Positions 17,699 through 26,074 of a DNA stretch of 64,000 nucleotides are shown here, one piece after another; within the stretch, counting starts at the first letter, position 1; every line of letters begins with the position of its first letter. Source of the stretch: Niastella caeni (GTDB lineage Bacteria; Bacteroidota; Bacteroidia; Chitinophagales; Chitinophagaceae); contig NZ_STFF01000003.1 of assembly GCF_004834005.1 (NCBI RefSeq), positions 744,001-808,000 of the forward strand, given 5' to 3'. The position numbers were made by a program, and so were the translations under genes. The notes under the pieces were generated by a model. The model ran no database searches. It saw only the letters and a list, made by a program, of their open reading frames with translations, and was not told the origin of the DNA.

Positions 17699-17734
17699 AT
17701 AAAAAAAGAGCCATCCGTTTGCTGCGGATGGCTC
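17699..17734 (-). terminator. Intrinsic terminator after the GH5 gene
   Basis: A 10-bp stem (GAGCCATCCG at 17708-17717 with CGGATGGCTC at 17725-17734) is followed on the minus strand by seven or more T, 30 bp after the GH5 stop codon. Confidence 0.85.
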
Positions 17735-17763
17735 ACAGATGTCATTTTTCCGCTATGTGTTCT

Positions 17764-19473
17764 CTATTCTCTCACCAGTTTTGTGGTTATCACCCTGCCA
17801 TTATGCACCAGCTTCAGCGTGTACAATCCGGCAGGCAGGCGACCTGGTTCAAAGGTCGTTCTGTGGCTTCCGGCCGACAGGTTGCCATTCACGAGCACAG
17901 TTACTTCTTTACCGGTAATATCATACACAGATAAGTAAGCATGGCCCGATTGTTCCAGCGAGAAAACAATGGTATTGGTTTCCCGGAACGGATTGGGATA
18001 ACTACTGAGCGTAGTACCGGCTGTGGCCACCGGTGCCATAGACCGCTCCATTAACGATGTGACCACGGTGCCGGTCTGGATCTTCACTTCTGTATAGCTG
18101 TTCCAGGCATTTACACTATTGCCATGCCCAACAATGCGAACGTATTTGGCGGTGCGGGCCGCGAAGGAGAAGGTTTGCAGGTTGAGCGAAGTGCCACTGC
18201 TAACCAGTCCGGTTGCAGCCGTAGTCCAGTTCTGTCCATCATTACCAGTCAGCACATCGAACCGGGAAGTACGCGTATTGCCATTGTAAAAGGCGATCTG
18301 TACACCAGATACGCTGGCAGCACTGCTTAAACAGAATTGTATCCACTGTCCATCGCCGTTGGCAGACCAACGTGTGTTGAGATTATTATCCAGCACATTG
18401 GCCGGCACGTTGCCATCGTTGCCGCTGGCAGTAACCGGTTCACAAGCGGGTGTACCGCCAGGGAAATCATCAGCAGGAGTCTTCATGCGTTCGCGGATCC
18501 AGGCGCCGGCCGGTTTTAACCGGGCGGTTGTCCATGGGCCATTTGAACAGGTACCGGTTGTCCATACGGCGCCGGAACGGAAGTCGTCAGAGTAGTTCCA
18601 GTTGGTCCAACTAATCTTTTTTGTGCGCATCAGATCAATGAACTGCTGTGCCATGGTGAAGTCATTCGCACCATCACCACTGGCTTCCTGTGTACCAAAC
18701 TCAGTCACAAATACAGGCAGTGCATTAGACGCCGCATTCAGTTGGTTCAGATACGGTGTACGGTGATCCCTCGCATAGAAATGAAAGGTGTACATCACGT
18801 TCGGGAACTGCAGCGGATTGTTGATGACGTCCTGCAAGGAACCATCACCTGATAGGCCAAAGGTGCTCCATCCGTGTGTACCCACAAGGATCACGGCATC
18901 GCCATCAATAGCACGGATGTGCGGGATCATCTGGTCTGCATAAGTTTTGATCTTTGCCCAGGTAGCACCTGAGTTAGGTTCATTACAGATGTCGTAGATG
19001 ATGTTGTTCTTATTCTTGTGCGTGTTGGCAATAGCCGAGAAGAATGTCTTTGCTCTCGAAAGATTGTAGTTGGGATCACCCGGCGTCAACTGATGCCAGT
19101 CTACCAAGGCATACATGCCACGTTCGGTAGCCTCTTCGATCAACCGGTTTACCTGTGCGGTAAAACCTGCAGGATCGGTTTCATAACCGCCTTCCTGTAC
19201 ATACAGGGAAATTCGCAGTACGTCTGCGCCCCAGTCATTCGCGAGGGCATCGAGCGAAGCTTCGGTCAAACAACTTCCCCACCCATACCACTGGATGCCG
19301 TGGGTGCTCATGCCACGTAACTGAATGGGATTGCCAAACTGATTACATAATTTTGTTCCGATCACGCGCAGTTGCCCATTCTTCGCTACCGGCGTTTGTG
19401 CCTGCGCGTGCCGGCTCGCTGCCAGCAGCAAACCCGCGATGATGCATACAAATAGGAATGTAACTCTTTTCAT
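17764..19473 (-). CDS. GH5 endo-beta-glucanase with F5/8C module and T9SS domain
   Basis: From the ATG at 19473 the protein has 569 residues. Residues 1-26 are a signal peptide. Residues 28-335 form a GH5 (subfamily 2-like) TIM barrel: RGMSTHG (53-59), acid/base E165 in DICNEPN, H231 in TFHFYA, and nucleophile E258 in FVTEFG. Residues 344-466 are a discoidin (F5/8 type C) carbohydrate-binding module and residues 490-569 a T9SS type A sorting domain (SYPNPF, then GLYTLKL). It would be secreted and attached to the cell surface and cut beta-1,4-glucan internally. An in-frame ATG 42 bp upstream is less likely because it precedes the signal peptide. The F5/8C module is almost the same as that of the PL6 gene two genes away. 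The gene ends at a strong terminator. Confidence 0.93.
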   Translation of the reverse strand: MKRVTFLFVCIIAGLLLAASRHAQAQTPVAKNGQLRVIGTKLCNQFGNPIQLRGMSTHGIQWYGWGSCLTEASLDALANDWGADVLRISLYVQEGGYETDPAGFTAQVNRLIEEATERGMYALVDWHQLTPGDPNYNLSRAKTFFSAIANTHKNKNNIIYDICNEPNSGATWAKIKTYADQMIPHIRAIDGDAVILVGTHGWSTFGLSGDGSLQDVINNPLQFPNVMYTFHFYARDHRTPYLNQLNAASNALPVFVTEFGTQEASGDGANDFTMAQQFIDLMRTKKISWTNWNYSDDFRSGAVWTTGTCSNGPWTTARLKPAGAWIRERMKTPADDFPGGTPACEPVTASGNDGNVPANVLDNNLNTRWSANGDGQWIQFCLSSAASVSGVQIAFYNGNTRTSRFDVLTGNDGQNWTTAATGLVSSGTSLNLQTFSFAARTAKYVRIVGHGNSVNAWNSYTEVKIQTGTVVTSLMERSMAPVATAGTTLSSYPNPFRETNTIVFSLEQSGHAYLSVYDITGKEVTVLVNGNLSAGSHRTTFEPGRLPAGLYTLKLVHNGRVITTKLVRE

Positions 19474-19523
19474 TGGATAATATTTAGGTTTAATAATAGA
19501 TAGTTCACGTTTCACGACAACGT

Positions 19524-20534
19524 CTACCTTTTTACGGTAACTTTCACACTCATGGTTTCACTTCCTATTGTTATTCTTGTAATATAGGTTCCTGCAGGTT
19601 TGTTGGCCGTGTTCCAGTAAACGGTTTGTTCGCCGGCCTGTTGCTGCCTGTTTACAATCTCTTCCACCTGACCGTTGATATTATACATAGCAATGCGCAC
19701 GGAGGCCGGCTTCGGCAATGTATACCTGATAACAGCCTGCTTACCAGCAACGGGATTGGGATATACCCTGATATTATAACCACTGGCAGGTGACTCATCG
19801 GCAGGAACGGTTTCGGCGCGGGCGGTTACGGCAGCAGCCGAGGGTGCGCGGCCATCCCTGAAATGGCGCACCCTTCTCCATTTTACAACGGCTTCATCGG
19901 TAGTGAGTGTACCATAATTACCGTATTTATGGTAATTGGTTACTGACTCATTATCGGCAATCTCCGCCTTTTTCACCCCATTAATATAGATCACGATCTT
20001 ATTGCCTGCATTTTCCTGAAGATGTATAACGTTTACGCGTACTTCTTTTCCATATACGTTCGTAGCCAGGGTTTGCCCTCCCCCCCGAATCGATCCCCCA
20101 CTGGCGGCGTATCCCCGGATCATCAGTTGGGTAGCGCCACTTGTACTGCCGAAGATCTGCATCAGGCTTTCATCATTCAGGGGCGAATAGAAAGTTACAT
20201 AGCCTTCAAACTGGCGGCTTCCGCTGGAGTATTCATTTTGCAACCTGATCTCAGAGCGGTTGGTCCGATTGTCTAACAGGCGAAAAGTTTCCGTTTCCGT
20301 ACTACTGGCATAGCTGTAATCGGCACAAATGGGGCTGCAAACAGACTTATAAGATGTCCAGTTAAAAGTTTGCAGTCCATCTTCATTATCGAGGTGAATC
20401 TTTTTGGTAGGTGAATATTGCACCCAGCCGCTGCCTAATTGCGCGTGGGCAATGAAAGATAATGTTGACAGTATGGTGATACAAAAAACTGTATGCAGTA
20501 ACCTGCGTGCCAGGTTGGTATTGTTGGGATTCAT
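19524..20534 (-). CDS. PL7-like jelly-roll protein with T9SS domain
   Basis: The 336-residue protein has a signal peptide (1-31) and a beta jelly-roll with three motifs in the order of PL7 alginate lyases: SEIR (94-97, compare SELR), QIFG (126-129, compare QIH or QVH) and YHKYGNYG (201-208, compare YFKxGxY). The histidine of the central motif, which helps neutralise the uronate in PL7, is phenylalanine F128 here (codon at 20151-20153). Residues 253-336 are a T9SS type A sorting domain (RVYPNPVAG). It could be an inactive binding protein, a lyase using another residue, or a member of a related jelly-roll family. It lies between the GH5 and PL6 genes on the same strand, 35-50 bp from each. Confidence 0.7.
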   Translation of the reverse strand: MNPNNTNLARRLLHTVFCITILSTLSFIAHAQLGSGWVQYSPTKKIHLDNEDGLQTFNWTSYKSVCSPICADYSYASSTETETFRLLDNRTNRSEIRLQNEYSSGSRQFEGYVTFYSPLNDESLMQIFGSTSGATQLMIRGYAASGGSIRGGGQTLATNVYGKEVRVNVIHLQENAGNKIVIYINGVKKAEIADNESVTNYHKYGNYGTLTTDEAVVKWRRVRHFRDGRAPSAAAVTARAETVPADESPASGYNIRVYPNPVAGKQAVIRYTLPKPASVRIAMYNINGQVEEIVNRQQQAGEQTVYWNTANKPAGTYITRITIGSETMSVKVTVKR

Positions 20535-20568
20535 ATAGCGTTTTTAAAGATTAGCTAAAAAGGAGCCT

Positions 20569-22626
20569 TTATTCTTTCACTATCATTTTTGTGGTATTCT
20601 TTCCATTATACACCAGTTTCAGCAGGTAGGTACCGGCTGCCAGGTGCGGCGCATTGAAGGTGATACGATGTTGGCCGGCAGAAAAATTTCCATTCACCAG
20701 CACTTGTACCTGACGCCCCGTAACGTCATGTAGGCTCAACTGTATGTGGCCATCTTTTTCGAGATAGTAAGTAACAGTGCCTGATTTATTAAAAGGATTG
20801 GGATAGCTGGCCAGGGTTGTTTTTGAGGTCAGCGTTTCCTGCATTACCCGGGCTGCAATTGATGAGCTGCTTTGGACCCGCACTTCCGTATAACTGTTCC
20901 AGGCGTTTACGCTGTTGCCATGCCCTACAATGCGAACATATTTTGCCGTTCGCGCAGTGAAGGTGAAGGTTTCGAGGCTTGTACCGGTACCACTGCTAAC
21001 ACGGCCTGCAGCGGCCGTTGACCAGTTTGAGCCATCGGTACTGGTTAAGATATCAAACGTGGATGTACGGGAGGCGCCATTGTAAAAAGCGATCTGTACA
21101 CCACTTACGGTAGCGGCACTGCTCAAACAAAACTGGATCCATTGCCCGTCGCCGTTAGCCGACCAGCGGGTATTGAGGTCATTATCGAGTACATTGGCAG
21201 GCACATTGCCATCATCGGCGCTGGCAACTACAGGCAGGCATTCTGTTGTATTGCCTCCATTATGGCCCACCATTGATGTGGAAAGTATTTGCGCAATCAC
21301 CGGCGCGCCGGAAGTTTCATCGGCGCCTACATCTAATGGAGAAGTACGGCTTTGTCCATCCATATCAACCGTAACGGCTGAATACGTACCGGTGGCCGCG
21401 CCAATGGCCGGGCTTCCCGACTGCAGATGAAAAGTGCCGGTGCCATTACGGGCCAGCAGGGGATTTACGTTTGTATAACCGCCTGAAGGCATTGAACCCG
21501 CCCCATTGGTGTTGTAAATAATATTGCCCGACCATACAGCACCGGTGTACGGACCAGCAATGGATGCGGCAGCGCCCCCGCCCTGTATAATATTATTGAC
21601 AAACCTGGTATTAGTGGCGCCTAAGCCATTGGTACGTCCTGCCTGGGTGTAATTGGAAGAATTATTGACCAACGTGTTGAAAGCAATCAATACTCGATCG
21701 GGCCGGTCGTGCACCGTTAACGCATCGCCATTGGCTACTTCGCCATCGCCATTGCCAATGTTGATGGCAGGATTACAATTTTCGAAGTGATTGCTAAAAA
21801 TTACATGGTCATCGCCAAAGATGCGAATGCCGGGTGTATTGATAAAATAATTACCATACACCACGCACCAGTTCCCATGCCGCAGGGTAAATTGCGCCGG
21901 GCAATTACGAATGGTATTATAGCGAATGGTAACCGCAGAGGCTTTTATAGAGATCATTTCATTCTCACCTTCACATTCTTCAAAAAGATTATGCTCTATA
22001 ATGCTGTTGCTGGAAGAAAGGCTGTAACCGCTTAAGCCGAACTGCACTGTTTCGGCGCCGTTACCCGACTGGGGTTGCTGATCGAGAAAGTAGTTGTGAT
22101 GGATGTGCAGGCGTTGCGCCACCTGGCTACCCGAGCCGCGCACGGCAATAAAACGCCCCAGGGCATTCTTGTGTTGAAAGGTATTGTAATCTACCTCGTG
22201 ATCGTTGCCATTGAGCAGCAGGTTCTCCCCTGCACCGGGTGTTTGAAAAATATTGCGCGTCCATCGGCAAAAACTGGTACCGCTGGCCATAGTGGCCTGG
22301 GAAGCGCTGTGGGTAAATTTGAATCCTTTGATAATGATATACCTCGCCGGGCTTACAATATTAAAACCATTGGAGCCTGTTATTTCAGCGCCGCCAATGG
22401 ATTGCGCCTGGATGGTGATGGGTTGCGACGCCGTACCCTGTTTGTTCACAGTGATATCTGCACTGGCTGTATATACGCCATTGGTTAAAATGATAATATC
22501 GCCGGGGGCCGCATTATTAATGGCTGTTTGCAAGGCAGATAAAGAAGATACAGTAACAGTGGCTGCTTTTAGTGTGGCGGGTAGTACATAGAACAGTAAA
22601 AGCAATGAGTAAAGCTGTTTTTTCAT
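20569..22626 (-). CDS. PL6 polysaccharide lyase with F5/8C and T9SS domains
   Basis: The 685-residue protein starts with a signal peptide (1-21). Residues 23-440 are a right-handed beta-helix of PL6 (alginate lyase/chondroitinase B family). K228 in MISIKAS and R249 in FTLRHGNW match the catalytic lysine and arginine of that family, with the same 21-residue spacing as in chondroitinase B, and E219/E221/E223 are suited to the calcium site. Residues 463-585 are an F5/8 type C module and 606-685 a T9SS type A sorting domain. It would act at the cell surface by beta-elimination on alginate-like polymers; dermatan sulfate is the alternative in the family. It is the middle gene of a run of secreted enzymes on the minus strand. 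Confidence 0.92.
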   Translation of the reverse strand: MKKQLYSLLLLFYVLPATLKAATVTVSSLSALQTAINNAAPGDIIILTNGVYTASADITVNKQGTASQPITIQAQSIGGAEITGSNGFNIVSPARYIIIKGFKFTHSASQATMASGTSFCRWTRNIFQTPGAGENLLLNGNDHEVDYNTFQHKNALGRFIAVRGSGSQVAQRLHIHHNYFLDQQPQSGNGAETVQFGLSGYSLSSSNSIIEHNLFEECEGENEMISIKASAVTIRYNTIRNCPAQFTLRHGNWCVVYGNYFINTPGIRIFGDDHVIFSNHFENCNPAINIGNGDGEVANGDALTVHDRPDRVLIAFNTLVNNSSNYTQAGRTNGLGATNTRFVNNIIQGGGAAASIAGPYTGAVWSGNIIYNTNGAGSMPSGGYTNVNPLLARNGTGTFHLQSGSPAIGAATGTYSAVTVDMDGQSRTSPLDVGADETSGAPVIAQILSTSMVGHNGGNTTECLPVVASADDGNVPANVLDNDLNTRWSANGDGQWIQFCLSSAATVSGVQIAFYNGASRTSTFDILTSTDGSNWSTAAAGRVSSGTGTSLETFTFTARTAKYVRIVGHGNSVNAWNSYTEVRVQSSSSIAARVMQETLTSKTTLASYPNPFNKSGTVTYYLEKDGHIQLSLHDVTGRQVQVLVNGNFSAGQHRITFNAPHLAAGTYLLKLVYNGKNTTKMIVKE

Positions 22627-23143
22627 TGTTTTGGTTGTTTGCGGTCAAACCAAAGGCATGCAGGCATCCCGGGCAGGATGTAGCCGCCTGTTACATTGAC
22701 CAGGAATTTAGATGGAAATAATGTTGATGTACGGTAACCAATACCCTAATTGCAGCACTGGTCATAAGGGAAGAACCCGTGTGCAATTATAAAAGAATTG
22801 ATCACACATAGAAATGACGATAATTTCCCTGCGTATTCCTGAACCATTTGTGAAGAAGGTGATGAACTATAACTGCCGGATGCTGTTGCATAAATCGCAC
22901 CGCAATTACAAAATGGGGAAAAATAAACATGAATAGCAGGGACAGTCAATTTACGGAAAGCGCTAGTAGCAGGAGTATATATTACCGATATACTCAGGTG
23001 AGTTTTCTTTTTTCATGTGACAGGTTTTATTGATTAATCGTAATGTATATGAAGTAACGGATTTCATCAACTGAAAACGTCTGCTTTATTAACCAGTGAA
23101 TAAACTATTTTAACACAAATAATTTTTACCAATAATGTTTTAA
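22627..23143. other. Non-coding gap before PL6 gene
   Basis: I see no gene in these 517 bases. Short open stretches lack any protein-like pattern. The part next to 22627 should hold the promoter of the PL6 gene. Confidence 0.45.
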
Positions 23144-23290
23144 TTAGCTAGTGGCTAGTAGTAAATAGCTAGCAGGGCTTCTGCTCGTCTTTTACTACTA
23201 GCCGAAACTTACCGGCAAAAACTAACAAACTCAATAACTAAGAACTAAAAACTTGCCCATCCCACTCGCTACTCGCTACTTACCACTCCC
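23144..23290. repeat. Long degenerate heptad array
   Basis: About 20 heptads in near-constant phase, in three blocks: gtggcta, gtagtaa, atagcta; then actaaca, aactcaa, taactaa, gaactaa; then cactcgc, tactcgc, tacttac, cactccc. The first block is related to the element at 9061-9123. The array ends 7 bp before the stop codon of the next gene. Confidence 0.75.
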
Positions 23291-23297
23291 TTTTATT

Positions 23298-24485
23298 CTA
23301 CTCTTTCACTAATTTTCTCGTAACAACCTTACCGTTATATACCAGCTTTAAAGTGTAAACGCCAGCTGCCAGTTTATTTGCATTAAACAGCGCTTTGTGA
23401 TTGCCTGCCTGTAGCGTACCATTTACCAGCACAGCTACCTGCTTTCCGGTTATGTCTAATACGGCCAGGTTGGTATGAGCCGGCCTCTCCAGGAAAAACG
23501 TAATGGTGTTTTGTTGTTGCAATGGATTAGGGAAACTGCTCAATCCTGTTTCGTTGCTGGCGATATTATTATCAACGATTTCCTGTCCTTGTTCACTGCG
23601 GGCTGTACGCAAAGTACCTGCTGTGGCCGGGCATTGGCTGGCGCTGCTTTCCGAGATACAGAAATCGTCAAAGCGTACCTGTTCATCGCGCAGCACGTCA
23701 TCCTTGCCCCTGTAAACGCCCCATTTACCACGGTTATATTCCGCACCGGAGCGCCACATATCGATACCGGTTTTGCTGTAAGATAACAGTGTAGCGCCAT
23801 CGCTCATGCGCTTCAGTGTGATCTCTACAGTGCCGGCACTGCCTTCACTGCTTTTGTATTTTACATACGCCTCCACCCAGGTGCCTTTAAATGGCGCCAG
23901 GTTTACCTGTGTTACCGTGCCCAGGGAGCCACTGCCCTCTCCCGAACTATGAATGATCTGCATTTTCTCCGGTGAACCGGCCCGTGGCGTAATGGTGATC
24001 AGCGGCGCGCCGTCGTCGCCGCCATACGCTTTGATCTGGAAGATATGCGTGAACCGGCTCGAAGGTTTAAACCCGGCATCCAGCTTGAACTTCCAGCGAT
24101 AATAAGCTGTTTGTCCGCTCGTGTGCTGCATAACGCCGCCTGACCCCGACCCGCCTTTGATCTCCATGCGTACGCGGTCATCGTTGGTGCAGCGATCGTC
24201 ATCGGCATCTATATGACTATGAAATACAAAAACATATTTTCCCAGGGTGCCATCGTTTGTTACAGTTACATGCGGACCAAAAGAAGTGTGTTTACAATCG
24301 GGGTTTTCATTGCCGAACCCTTTTGCGGAGATCTGGCTGTAAGCGGAGCCTGAACTGGAAGCGCTTAATTTAACCTGGGCGCGTAATTGATTTTTAGCAA
24401 TTAATAAGAGAAGAAAAGCAGCGGTTAAGCCGAACCGTTTAGCGTATATCATAACGATACACGTGGATAAGTGTTGATGTTTCAT
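23298..24485 (-). CDS. Secreted jelly-roll polysaccharide lyase-like protein with T9SS domain
   Basis: The 395-residue protein begins with MKHQHLST and a hydrophobic signal segment (residues 14-36); a start at the methionine at residue 12 is equally possible. Residues 45-290 resemble the heparin lyase I-like/glucuronan lyase-like concanavalin fold: DRVRMEIKGG, then YYRWKFKLDAGF, then HIFQIKAYGGDDGAPLITI and GKWGVYRG. The family cannot be fixed by eye; PL13-, PL20- or PF14099-type proteins are the nearest I recall. The last 80 residues are a T9SS type A sorting domain closely similar to those of the GH5 and PL6 proteins. It stands 671 bp upstream of the PL6 gene on the same strand, so it may be a separate unit with the same target. 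Confidence 0.72.
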   Translation of the reverse strand: MKHQHLSTCIVMIYAKRFGLTAAFLLLLIAKNQLRAQVKLSASSSGSAYSQISAKGFGNENPDCKHTSFGPHVTVTNDGTLGKYVFVFHSHIDADDDRCTNDDRVRMEIKGGSGSGGVMQHTSGQTAYYRWKFKLDAGFKPSSRFTHIFQIKAYGGDDGAPLITITPRAGSPEKMQIIHSSGEGSGSLGTVTQVNLAPFKGTWVEAYVKYKSSEGSAGTVEITLKRMSDGATLLSYSKTGIDMWRSGAEYNRGKWGVYRGKDDVLRDEQVRFDDFCISESSASQCPATAGTLRTARSEQGQEIVDNNIASNETGLSSFPNPLQQQNTITFFLERPAHTNLAVLDITGKQVAVLVNGTLQAGNHKALFNANKLAAGVYTLKLVYNGKVVTRKLVKE

Positions 24486-24583
24486 ATAGCAGTCGTTTTT
24501 AATAAAAAGAAGTGACTATGAAGTAACTAATTTATTAAATCGACTGTGCGTATATGGTTAGCCGAATTGTAAACTATATTGGC

Positions 24584-24632
24584 GTGAATGGTGAAGACAA
24601 GGCAGCAACGAGGCATAAAGGCATAAAGTGAA
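24584..24632. repeat. gtgaatg heptads and ggcataaa octads
   Basis: gtgaatg, gtgaaga at 24584-24597 is followed by aaggcagcaacgaggcataaaggcataaag. The same order of words occurs at 47950-48012, so this is a dispersed composite element. Confidence 0.6.
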
Positions 24633-24782
24633 AATCGTTGTACGCTTCACGTAAATACAGCCTAAAGCCAAAAAATAGAGTTGAACAGTACAGCAAAACC
24701 AAATACAATCCCGATAGCAATCGGGAGCAATAAACAAAAGGAAATCGTGAAACCCGAATAAATGAAAACTTCCCGAATAAAG

Positions 24783-24838
24783 AACCACAAACCATAAACC
24801 ATAAACCACAAACCACAAACCACAAACTACAAACTACA
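24783..24838. repeat. Eight-copy heptad array (aaccaca)
   Basis: Eight units in perfect phase: aaccaca, aaccata, aaccata, aaccaca three times, aactaca twice. It ends 8 bp from the stop codon of the following minus-strand gene. Confidence 0.9.
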
Positions 24839-24846
24839 AACACCGC

Positions 24847-25788
24847 TTAGGGATCTGAGGGATTATATAACTCAACGCTACCGCTTTTCGACATGCTTGA
24901 GCTAAGGAGAAAGTTCTCTTCTTTCTTCCCATATAACACGCGTACCAATGCAGTATTGGGCGGAAAAGTTCCCAGGCTTTCAGCATAAACAATCAACCGG
25001 TTGGGATAACCTTGAAAAAGCGGCACCTTAATTATAAAAGGTTTTTCTTTTAATCCCAGTTTTTGCACGATCAACTGGCCATTATAAAATATGCTGATGG
25101 TATCGCCATCAACCACCCCATTATCCATCAATCGTATTTCAGCGGAATCGGCGTTAATGACGTATCGGGCAGGCGCGGTGACGGCCCTGCCGGCGATGAA
25201 ATCACGGCCCACCATTGAATCTTTATATATGGGCTTAATAAAATTAAAGCTGGTACCGGCGGTTTTTGCAGTCAGCCTGCGGGGAGTAATATCAGGCTCG
25301 TATAAGAAAGCCGGTTTATAAACCAGCAACCCAGCGTGTTTTGAATAGCGAGCTACGATGTTACAAAGCGTATCGCATTTTCTTTCACCCTGTAATACCA
25401 CGCTATCGCCCTGCTTTTCAAAGGTGTATTTCATGCTGTCGCACAAATTACAATTCTTGGCCCAGGTATATTGTCCGGGTGGGTCCTTGAAATACACCAC
25501 TTCCTTCAGCTTGGTCATGATGTGGTCATTATAGATGCGGCCGGTGATGCGGGTATGCAATCTTATCGTAGTATCGGAGGGAAGGATACATTGCACCACC
25601 CCTTCAAATTGCGAACCGTTGACCTTTACAATTTGCAGGCGGGTATCGAAAGTTTTGGTCAGTTTGCTTTTTTCGCCAAAATACACGCCATTCCAGGCCC
25701 CTGCCAGCCATTTATTATCCTGACAGAAGCCAGGTATAGCCACCGCTATACAAACCAGGTGAATTATTACCAGTATATATTTTCTCAT
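24847..25788 (-). CDS. Secreted protein of unknown function
   Basis: From the ATG at 25788 the protein has 313 residues with a signal peptide (MRKYILVIIHLVCIAVAIPG). I recognise no family. The first half looks like a beta-barrel of the lipocalin-like kind often seen in Bacteroidota (LAGAWNGVYFG, then TRLQIVKVNGSQFEG, then ITGRIYNDHI). Four cysteines in the middle, CNLC and CDTLC, could form disulfides. The second half (from about residue 195) has ADSAEIRLMDNGVVDGDTISIFYNGQ-type strands, like proteins that bind to other surface components. An in-frame ATG 33 bp upstream lacks support. It is a single gene; context gives no role. Confidence 0.7.
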   Translation of the reverse strand: MRKYILVIIHLVCIAVAIPGFCQDNKWLAGAWNGVYFGEKSKLTKTFDTRLQIVKVNGSQFEGVVQCILPSDTTIRLHTRITGRIYNDHIMTKLKEVVYFKDPPGQYTWAKNCNLCDSMKYTFEKQGDSVVLQGERKCDTLCNIVARYSKHAGLLVYKPAFLYEPDITPRRLTAKTAGTSFNFIKPIYKDSMVGRDFIAGRAVTAPARYVINADSAEIRLMDNGVVDGDTISIFYNGQLIVQKLGLKEKPFIIKVPLFQGYPNRLIVYAESLGTFPPNTALVRVLYGKKEENFLLSSSMSKSGSVELYNPSDP

Positions 25789-25989
25789 TATTAGTACAGT
25801 TGTACAATTGCCTGAAAGCAAATTGAATAAGCCCCTGTTTTAATAGGCTACCGTACAGTTCAGGGAAGTATATTATGGCGATTGCCCATAATATAATGGG
25901 GTTGGAAAATCATGGCAATTTAAAGCCAAAAAACAACCCGGCAAAACCAAAAATATACCTGATAAATACTATGTGAATTACGCCGGCAT

Positions 25990-26025
25990 AAAAAAAAGAG
26001 GCGCAGCATGTTGCTGCACCCTCTT
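25990..26025 (-). terminator. Intrinsic terminator after the HAD gene
   Basis: AAGAGG-c-GCAGCA pairs with TGCTGC-ac-CCTCTT around a 3-nt loop, followed on the minus strand by seven T. It lies 50 bp after the HAD stop codon. Confidence 0.8.
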
Positions 26026-26074
26026 AAACATGTAGTAATTGCGAACTTATAAAAAACGCTTTTTTGTTGATCCT

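Noticed and set aside
22746..22949. Small minus-strand frame of 67 codons
   Set aside because: Serine- and cysteine-rich random-looking sequence without ribosome site or homology pattern.
24558..24843. Two small minus-strand frames over the aaccaca array
   Set aside because: They are translations of the heptad repeat (MWFVVYGLWF-like) and not genes.
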